The position numbers were made by a program, and so were the translations under genes. A DNA stretch of 9,816 nt from Smithellaceae bacterium (GTDB taxonomy: Bacteria; Desulfobacterota; Syntrophia; Syntrophales; JAQULV01), in assembly GCA_028718405.1 (NCBI GenBank), contig JAQULV010000021.1, positions 1 to 9,816 on the forward strand. The letters are read 5' to 3'. The notes under the pieces were generated by a model. That model saw only the letters and a program-made list of their open reading frames with translations. It did no database searches and was not told the origin of the DNA. Below are positions 5,403-9,816 of this stretch, in pieces; positions within the stretch are counted from its first letter, which is position 1; every line of letters begins with the position of its first letter.

Positions 5403-6068
5403 ATGCTGTGGGAAGCTGCCAAAGGAGCCCTGATGAACACCGATAGATGGAGCGCACTTATCAATGTGTTTGGATGGATATTCTTTCTTGTTGCCGCCCC
5501 CTCCCTTTTGTATCAAACCATGACCTCGTCGGGCGGTATTTGGGTGAGTTGGGCCATCATATACGCGACGGTTCTTCTCGCCTTCTGGCCCATCCAGACC
5601 GTCTATCATCTGATGGTGGACAAGAAGATCGAAGCCGAACTGCTGCGCCGGGTGGATCGCGGTTCCATGCTGTTTCTCATGGCGGCAATCTTTTCTCCCT
5701 GCGTCGCTCGCTTCGCGACCGAACCTCTGGCCACCGCAACAATCATCCTTTTGTGGCTTGGTGCCATCGGCGGAATGATCGCCCTGATTACAATCAAGAA
5801 CCTTTCCCGAAAGCTCGCCCCGATCGTTGGCTTTTCTCTGGGGCTCATCGGCATCATAGTCCTCGCGATCAATGCCGCAAACATCTCCCAAGCGGGACTC
5901 GTGGAGTTGATCGTAGGAGCCGTCTTTTTTCTCGCCGGTGGGCTCGTCTATGTGATGAAGAAACCCGATCCCAGTCCACAGGTGTTCGGCTTTCACGAGG
6001 TTTTCCATAGCCTCCTTTCGATCGGGATCGTCTTTCTGCATTTCTTGGTTATGCAGGCCCTGATCTGA
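5403..6068 (+). CDS. Hemolysin III / PAQR-like seven-helix membrane protein
   Basis: A 221-residue integral membrane protein with about seven hydrophobic helices. It resembles the hemolysin III (YqfA, PAQR) family in length and in the spacing of polar residues buried in the membrane: H69 in TVYHLM, D85 in VDRGSMLFLMAAIFSPC, and H198/H202 in GFHEVFHSLLSIG (HxxxH) near the last helix. In PAQR proteins these residues bind zinc. The usual N-terminal NS.TH motif is not evident (RWSALINVFG), so this is a divergent member. Family roles in bacteria are poorly known (membrane energetics, stress or lipid handling); the name hemolysin is historical. The start at 5403 follows AAGGAGG; an alternative ATG at 5433 gives 211 residues. 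It is divergent from the secreted-protein gene and lies 130 bases before the flavoprotein gene. Confidence 0.75.
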   Translation: MLWEAAKGALMNTDRWSALINVFGWIFFLVAAPSLLYQTMTSSGGIWVSWAIIYATVLLAFWPIQTVYHLMVDKKIEAELLRRVDRGSMLFLMAAIFSPCVARFATEPLATATIILLWLGAIGGMIALITIKNLSRKLAPIVGFSLGLIGIIVLAINAANISQAGLVELIVGAVFFLAGGLVYVMKKPDPSPQVFGFHEVFHSLLSIGIVFLHFLVMQALI

Positions 6069-6183
6069 GGAGTAGACCGTGACAGGAGCCTGATTCAAGT
6101 CAACACAGCCGTTGAGAGTATCTGGAGCAAAGAAGAATTAGGAGAGGGATCTGCCTTTAGAAAAGGTCCGGGTGGATGCAAAA

Positions 6184-6190
6184 GGGGAGG
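6184..6190 (+). promoter_or_regulatory. Ribosome binding site deciding the flavoprotein start
   Basis: GGGGAGG lies eight bases before the ATG at 6199. The in-frame GTG at 6172 has no such site and would add nine residues not expected before the flavodoxin-fold first strand. Confidence 0.7.
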
Positions 6191-6198
6191 GAGCCAGC

Positions 6199-7293
6199 AT
6201 GAAGGTGATGGCCATTAATTCCAGTCCGCGGCACAGCGGCGAGAGTAAGACAGAATTGATGATGAGTGCCCTCGTAGAGGGCATGCGGGAAGCGGGAGCC
6301 GAGGTTTCGGTCTTTAATCTCCGACAGAAGAAGCTCAATTATTGTATTGGTTGCTATACGTGCTGGACTAAGACTCCGGGGGTGTGTATCCACAAAGATG
6401 ACATGACCGCCGAGCTCTACCCGCAATGGCTTGAGTCGGACCTTGCTGTCTACGCAACGCCACTCTACCATTTCACCGTGAACGCTTCTCTGAAGACCTT
6501 CATCGAACGGACGCTTCCGATCCTTCGGCCTGATCTGCTTCATAATGACGGCGAGACACGCCATCCCCTGCGGGGGAAACATCCCCAGATCGCCGTCCTT
6601 TCTGTGGCGGGATTTCCCGAAGAATCCGTCTTCAAGGGTCTTTCCTGCTACGTCCGGTCGGTTTTCGGAAAAAGGTTGGCGGCCGAGATCTACCGAGCCG
6701 GTGCCGAAGCCCTAACGATCAGCATCTATGAGGAGAAGAAGAAGAATATCATCGCGGCGACGATCCAAGGCGGCCGCGAGCTCGTCGAGCAGGGGGCAAT
6801 TTCGCCAGAGACGATGGAGAAGATCAAGCAGCCCATCAGCGACGCCTTTGCCGCCTTTTCGGAGTTGGCCAATCTCATGTGGAAGACGTGTATCAGCGAG
6901 GGGGTGACCCCTGAGGAGTTTCGCAAGAAGGGGATCATCCCGCGCCCCGATACCCTCGAGAATTTCATGCTGCTGATGGAAATGGCCTTCAACCCGCAAC
7001 GGGCCGGAGACCTAGCGGCGACAATTCAGTTTGAGTTTACGGACGAGGAGAAACCAAAAGAGTGTTACTTCAAGATCGACCGCGGGACGGTCAAGGCAGC
7101 TAAAGGTCGCGCCCGGAAGGCCGATCTTACGATCAACACCCCCTTCGAGTTGTGGATGGACGTCATGAGCAAGAAGGCCGACGGCCAGCAGCTCTTCTGG
7201 GACCAGCAGTACACGACCGAAGGCGATGTATCACTTCTGATCAACCTTGATAAGGTCTTTGGGAACCACAGGAATTCAAGCAATGGCGCCTGA
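6199..7293 (+). CDS. Flavodoxin-fold NAD(P)H-dependent oxidoreductase (iron-sulfur flavoprotein-like) fused to an SCP2 domain
   Basis: A 364-residue two-domain protein. Residues 1-190 form a flavodoxin-like FMN reductase domain: MKVMAINSSPRHSGESKTEL holds the FMN phosphate loop (SSPRHSGESK), and YATPLYHFTVNASLKTFIER (85-104) is the second flavin-contacting segment. The cysteine run C49, C52, C55 and C63 (CX2CX2CX7C) matches the [4Fe-4S] motif of methanogen-type iron-sulfur flavoproteins, which reduce oxygen, peroxide or quinones. Residues about 195-260 are a helical linker. Residues about 263-352 (AATIQFEFTD to EGDVSLLINLDKVFG) look like an SCP2 sterol-carrier domain, which binds lipid-like ligands. 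The fusion suggests reduction of a hydrophobic substrate, which is an inference. The ATG at 6199 is supported by GGGGAGG. It lies 60 bases before the SRAP gene in the same direction and could be co-transcribed with it. Confidence 0.88.
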   Translation: MKVMAINSSPRHSGESKTELMMSALVEGMREAGAEVSVFNLRQKKLNYCIGCYTCWTKTPGVCIHKDDMTAELYPQWLESDLAVYATPLYHFTVNASLKTFIERTLPILRPDLLHNDGETRHPLRGKHPQIAVLSVAGFPEESVFKGLSCYVRSVFGKRLAAEIYRAGAEALTISIYEEKKKNIIAATIQGGRELVEQGAISPETMEKIKQPISDAFAAFSELANLMWKTCISEGVTPEEFRKKGIIPRPDTLENFMLLMEMAFNPQRAGDLAATIQFEFTDEEKPKECYFKIDRGTVKAAKGRARKADLTINTPFELWMDVMSKKADGQQLFWDQQYTTEGDVSLLINLDKVFGNHRNSSNGA

Positions 7294-7353
7294 AAGAAAG
7301 CGGGGGAAAACAATGTTTACCTTGTCTGTCGCCCCAGGGATATAGATCTCACT

Positions 7354-7977
7354 ATGTGCGGTCGATATGTTCTTTTCTCCGCATGGTCGGTGCTCGCTCA
7401 AGAATTCGGCGTGAGCGAGATTGTGGCGGCGAGCGAAATTAACGGGGAGATGGTGCCGGGGCGACTCGTGCCGGCTGTTGTTCAAGATGGCAGGCGTCTA
7501 TTGGCGGAATTCCAGTGGGGGCTCATACCTTCCTGGGCAAAAGACCCTTCCTTTGGCCGCAAGATGTTCAACGCCCGAGCCGAGACGGTTTCCGAAAAGC
7601 CCAGCTTCAGCAAAGCCTTCAGGAGGCGCCGCTGTCTGATCCCGGCTGATGCCTTCTTCGAGTGGGAAAAGACCGCCCACGGGAAGAAGCCCTATCTGTT
7701 TGGCCTGAAATCCGGGGAGCCTTTTGGGATGGCGGGTCTATATGAGACGTGGGAAACGCCCGAGGCGGGTCCAATCAATTCCTGCACGATCATTACGACA
7801 ATGGCCAACGAAATCGTAGCGCCGTACCACGACAGGATGCCGGTCATCATTCCCAGGGAAGAAAGAAATCGGTGGCTCGACATGAGCCGTTACCGTGAAG
7901 AAGAGTTGAGAAGTCTCCTCGTATCCTATCCCGCTTCTGGGATGGTCCGCAGCGAAGGGACCATCCCGGAAGTTTGA
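7354..7977 (+). CDS. yedK: SRAP domain protein (YedK/HMCES), abasic-site DNA-protein crosslinker
   Basis: A 207-residue SRAP protein, full family length. The catalytic Cys2 is exposed after removal of the initiator Met (MCGRYVLFS). Other active-site residues are seen at N73 and R75 in FNARAET, E103 in FFEWEK and H159 in APYHDRMPVII. In E. coli YedK and human HMCES the Cys2 amine and thiol form a stable thiazolidine link with abasic sites in single-stranded DNA, shielding them at replication forks. The start is fixed by the need for MCGR. The upstream region has only a weak AGGGAT about 12-15 bases away; a TATAGA at 7341-7346 could be a -10 element giving a near-leaderless message, but its -35 partner is poor. 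The last codons form a long hairpin. The stop lies only 6 bases from the stop of the convergent glutamate-synthase-like gene. Confidence 0.95.
   Translation: MCGRYVLFSAWSVLAQEFGVSEIVAASEINGEMVPGRLVPAVVQDGRRLLAEFQWGLIPSWAKDPSFGRKMFNARAETVSEKPSFSKAFRRRRCLIPADAFFEWEKTAHGKKPYLFGLKSGEPFGMAGLYETWETPEAGPINSCTIITTMANEIVAPYHDRMPVIIPREERNRWLDMSRYREEELRSLLVSYPASGMVRSEGTIPEV
7934..7972. terminator. Long hairpin inside the SRAP 3' end, possible terminator
   Basis: CTTC-T-GGGATGGTCC (7934-7948), a 9-base loop, then GGACCATCCC-G-GAAG (7958-7972). The 10-base core is perfect, and the whole stem is 15 pairs with one T-G wobble. It encodes the last residues of SRAP (ASGMVRSEGTIPE) and is followed by TTTGACG. 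The plus-strand T run is short, so intrinsic termination is plausible but not certain. It may instead protect the 3' end or separate the two convergent genes. Confidence 0.5.
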
Positions 7978-7983
7978 CGTTAG

Positions 7984-9816
7984 TTATTCACCGCAGGAAT
8001 CGTCTTCCAGACCATCGTCGTTGTTAGAAGGAACAGCCGCCTTCTTGGGAATGATCTTCCGGTAGACCTCATCGGGGAATTTCTTCTGTCCATCAACGGT
8101 GAGAAGCCGGTCAATTCCGATCCCGAAGAGCCTTTCGTTTTCCTCAAGGTAAGGCAGGATGAGTTTCCAGTCTTCGTCCGTGATGGTATTGAATTCTCCG
8201 CCGTTCAACTGCTCGTCGACCAGCTTATGGTACGGGTCGCGGACGTAGATGGCGCCGCCGGAAGCAAGCGAGAAGATATTGGACCCGGGGTAGGGAGTAT
8301 CATATTCGCGGATCGAGCCGTCAGCGTCGTTGAACCCGATGCCGTTTAAGATCACGAACCCGCCGCCATTCAATGGTTCACCCGCCATGAAGGACTCAGC
8401 CAGGTAGTCGAGGGCCGTGCCGTTGATGACCACGCGAGGCTTGCCCACGGCGTTGATGAGGGGCCGGCCGGCCGCATTGCCCATGATGTAGGCAGCGCCG
8501 CCCTTGGCTCCGTACATGAAGGTCTGACCCACATCTCCGTAGACGACAAGCTTGCCTTCCTTCATGATCTGACAGAGCTGGTCTTGGGCGTTGCCGTGGA
8601 CGTAGATCTCCATGCCGTCGATTCCTGAGGCGAGGTAATCGCCGGAGGAGCCATAAACATCTATTCTGATGCCCTTAGTTTCCGGGCCGAAGCCACAGCC
8701 GGTGAAGCGCTGGCCACGGTACTTATAAACAATAAACCTTTGCCAGCCGAGTTTGTAGGCCTTGACGATCAACACAGCGTCGCAATCATCACCCTCGGGT
8801 TCGAATTTCCCGGCATCGATGATCAGAACCTGCTCGTTTCGGGCCGGGGCTCTGAGCTTATCGCGACTGTTGAAGTCGATCCGGGCATAACGCGCCTCTG
8901 AGGTGAGGGTGATCGCCGGGACGGAGGCGAAAATCTCTTCCAGTGCCGTCTGTAAGACTTCCTGGATGGAGCTTCTTTTCAGTTGGCCCGTGTCGTAGCG
9001 CCGGTCATTCAAAAGCGCCAGTGCCGAGATGGCCTTCCCTTTGGCGTCGCTATCCCTTAAGGCCAGTTTCTTCACCGCCTCGATCGCGAAGCGCAACGCA
9101 TTACTGTCGAACTCAGGAATCCGGCCGCTCAGGTATTTGAAAACCTGTGCGTCGCCGTCGTTTCCGGAAAGACGCGAGGAAATCTCCCCTGCCATGGCCA
9201 GACAGGCATCGGTAGCCACGAGCGGCACGGCCATATCGCAGACTTCCTTGCCTTTCGGGGTGTCAATGACCTTGCCAAATTTATCAGAGCAGATAAGCTC
9301 CTTTTCTCCGGAGCCGTCACCCTTGTCCTTTAAGCTAAAGATGAAGGCGCCACCGTCGGTATGGCTGCCGCCTCTGGCATTCCAGTACTTGTCGGCGATG
9401 GGACGGAAACGCGGATCTTCTCTCTGCAGAGAAATGAGCGTGGCGTCGATGGCCTGCTTCTCGGAACAGATAAGGCCGATCTGAACATCCCCTTCCTGAA
9501 GGGCGAAGACCTGGGGTCTGAGCATTGCCGTATCGGTGATGCCGATAAGCTGGAACTGGGAGCCGACCACATCGTTTCGCGCGATGATGAAGAACCACGG
9601 GCCGTCCGGCGAAGCGTTCACGTGATGGGACTGGATCGCCCTATAGATAGCCTGCTTCTCCTGGGGCAGCATGTCGAAATCCATCTCGGAAGTCGGCGCC
9701 ATGGCCTCGATCAAATATTCCAGGGGGTATTTATAGACCCTGCTCCAGAGGTCGAGCAAAAGGGCCGCCTCTTCCGTATCGGTGAGGAACAGGGGATGAT
9801 AATTGCGCTGTTTCAG
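7984..9816 (-). CDS. Glutamate-synthase-like protein: glutamine amidotransferase end plus GXGXG domain (5' partial)
   Basis: The frame is open through the right window edge (19 further codons, starting KQRNYHPLFLTDTEE, before the TTG at 9759), so this is the C-terminal 610 residues of a larger protein. Early residues (ARNDVVGSQFQLIGITDTAML, RPQVFALQEGD, IGLICSEKQAI) resemble the end of a class II glutamine amidotransferase domain as in the glutamate synthase large subunit. The catalytic Cys1 would lie outside the window. From about residue 320 to 535 comes the GXGXG (GltB C-terminal) right-handed beta helix: FTGCGFGPETKGIRIDVYG, YGDVGQTFMYGAKGGAAYIM, NGGGFVILNG. The central FMN/3Fe-4S synthase domain does not lie between these parts; instead there is a helical linker. 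This resembles split archaeal-type glutamate synthases (GltB1 and GltB3 modules). The C-terminus is acidic (NNDDGLEDDSCGE). It probably works with a separate synthase subunit encoded elsewhere. Confidence 0.85.
   Translation of the reverse strand: MKQRNYHPLFLTDTEEAALLLDLWSRVYKYPLEYLIEAMAPTSEMDFDMLPQEKQAIYRAIQSHHVNASPDGPWFFIIARNDVVGSQFQLIGITDTAMLRPQVFALQEGDVQIGLICSEKQAIDATLISLQREDPRFRPIADKYWNARGGSHTDGGAFIFSLKDKGDGSGEKELICSDKFGKVIDTPKGKEVCDMAVPLVATDACLAMAGEISSRLSGNDGDAQVFKYLSGRIPEFDSNALRFAIEAVKKLALRDSDAKGKAISALALLNDRRYDTGQLKRSSIQEVLQTALEEIFASVPAITLTSEARYARIDFNSRDKLRAPARNEQVLIIDAGKFEPEGDDCDAVLIVKAYKLGWQRFIVYKYRGQRFTGCGFGPETKGIRIDVYGSSGDYLASGIDGMEIYVHGNAQDQLCQIMKEGKLVVYGDVGQTFMYGAKGGAAYIMGNAAGRPLINAVGKPRVVINGTALDYLAESFMAGEPLNGGGFVILNGIGFNDADGSIREYDTPYPGSNIFSLASGGAIYVRDPYHKLVDEQLNGGEFNTITDEDWKLILPYLEENERLFGIGIDRLLTVDGQKKFPDEVYRKIIPKKAAVPSNNDDGLEDDSCGE

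Noticed and set aside
5286..6098. Long minus-strand open frame (270 codons) opposite the hemolysin III-like gene
   Set aside because: It is exactly antisense to a gene with clear membrane helices and a strong ribosome binding site; its product is rich in H, D, K and Q with no recognisable domain. It is a shadow frame.
6161..6169. AAAAGGTCC before the flavoprotein gene as a third Rrf2 operator
   Set aside because: Only one half-site is present; the upstream arm (GGACC) is missing, so it is not supported as an operator.
7316..7346. Promoter TTTACC - TATAGA for a leaderless SRAP transcript
   Set aside because: The -10 is fair but the spacing is 19 bases and the -35 is weak; co-transcription with the flavoprotein gene 60 bases upstream is equally likely. 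Mentioned only in the SRAP entry.
9029..9484. Plus-strand open frame inside the glutamate-synthase-like gene
   Set aside because: It is antisense to a clearly conserved protein; its serine/proline/arginine-rich composition is typical of a shadow frame in GC-rich DNA.

Overview
The window looks like a chromosomal stretch from an anaerobic or oxygen-sensitive bacterium, most likely of the Desulfobacterota / Syntrophales type. This is inferred from gene content and cannot be proven from the sequence alone. The pointers are a rubrerythrin with an N-terminal rubredoxin domain, an Rrf2 regulator with three cysteines, a flavodoxin-fold protein with an Fe-S type cysteine motif, a piece of class III (anaerobic) ribonucleotide reductase, and a glutamate-synthase-like protein apparently lacking the FMN domain. 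Most of the window is moderately GC-rich with strong Shine-Dalgarno sites. The gene at 131-1417 is clearly AT-richer and looks acquired.

Layout. (1) 1-1561 is an accessory-looking segment: a possible minus-strand gene fragment at the left edge, an AT-rich gene for a coiled-coil membrane protein (131-1417), and a short decayed start of a REP-associated (Y1/RAYT) transposase (1472-1561). (2) 1563-2897, minus strand, holds three tandem single-domain VOC (glyoxalase/dioxygenase fold) genes of three different subfamilies. They read leftward from a promoter at about 2980-3008. (3) 3105-4619, plus strand, holds an Rrf2 regulator, a reverse-type rubrerythrin, and a small protein equivalent to the C-terminal zinc/glycyl-radical tail of NrdD. 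The same inverted repeat (ATTrGGACC-N5-GGTCTTAAT-like) overlaps the Rrf2 promoter and recurs between Rrf2 and rubrerythrin, so the two genes read as one self-regulated oxygen/peroxide-defence module. (4) 4672-5289 holds a hairpin between convergent genes, then a minus-strand gene for a small secreted beta-rich protein with its own promoter. (5) 5403-7977, plus strand, holds a hemolysin III/PAQR-type membrane protein, an iron-sulfur-flavoprotein-like/SCP2 fusion, and a SRAP (YedK/HMCES) abasic-site protection protein. (6) 7984-9816, minus strand, is the C-terminal 610 residues of a glutamate-synthase-like protein that runs off the right edge. It converges with SRAP with only 6 bases between the stop codons and a long hairpin inside the SRAP 3' end.

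Functional reading. The centre is best explained as oxidative-stress protection of oxygen-sensitive radical chemistry. The Rrf2 repressor, probably Fe-S sensing, controls itself and a peroxide/oxygen-reducing rubrerythrin, and a stand-alone glycyl-radical-like domain follows directly. The flavoprotein and SRAP genes would fit a redox/DNA-damage theme, but no shared operator was found for them. No tRNA, rRNA, CRISPR array or intact mobile element was seen.
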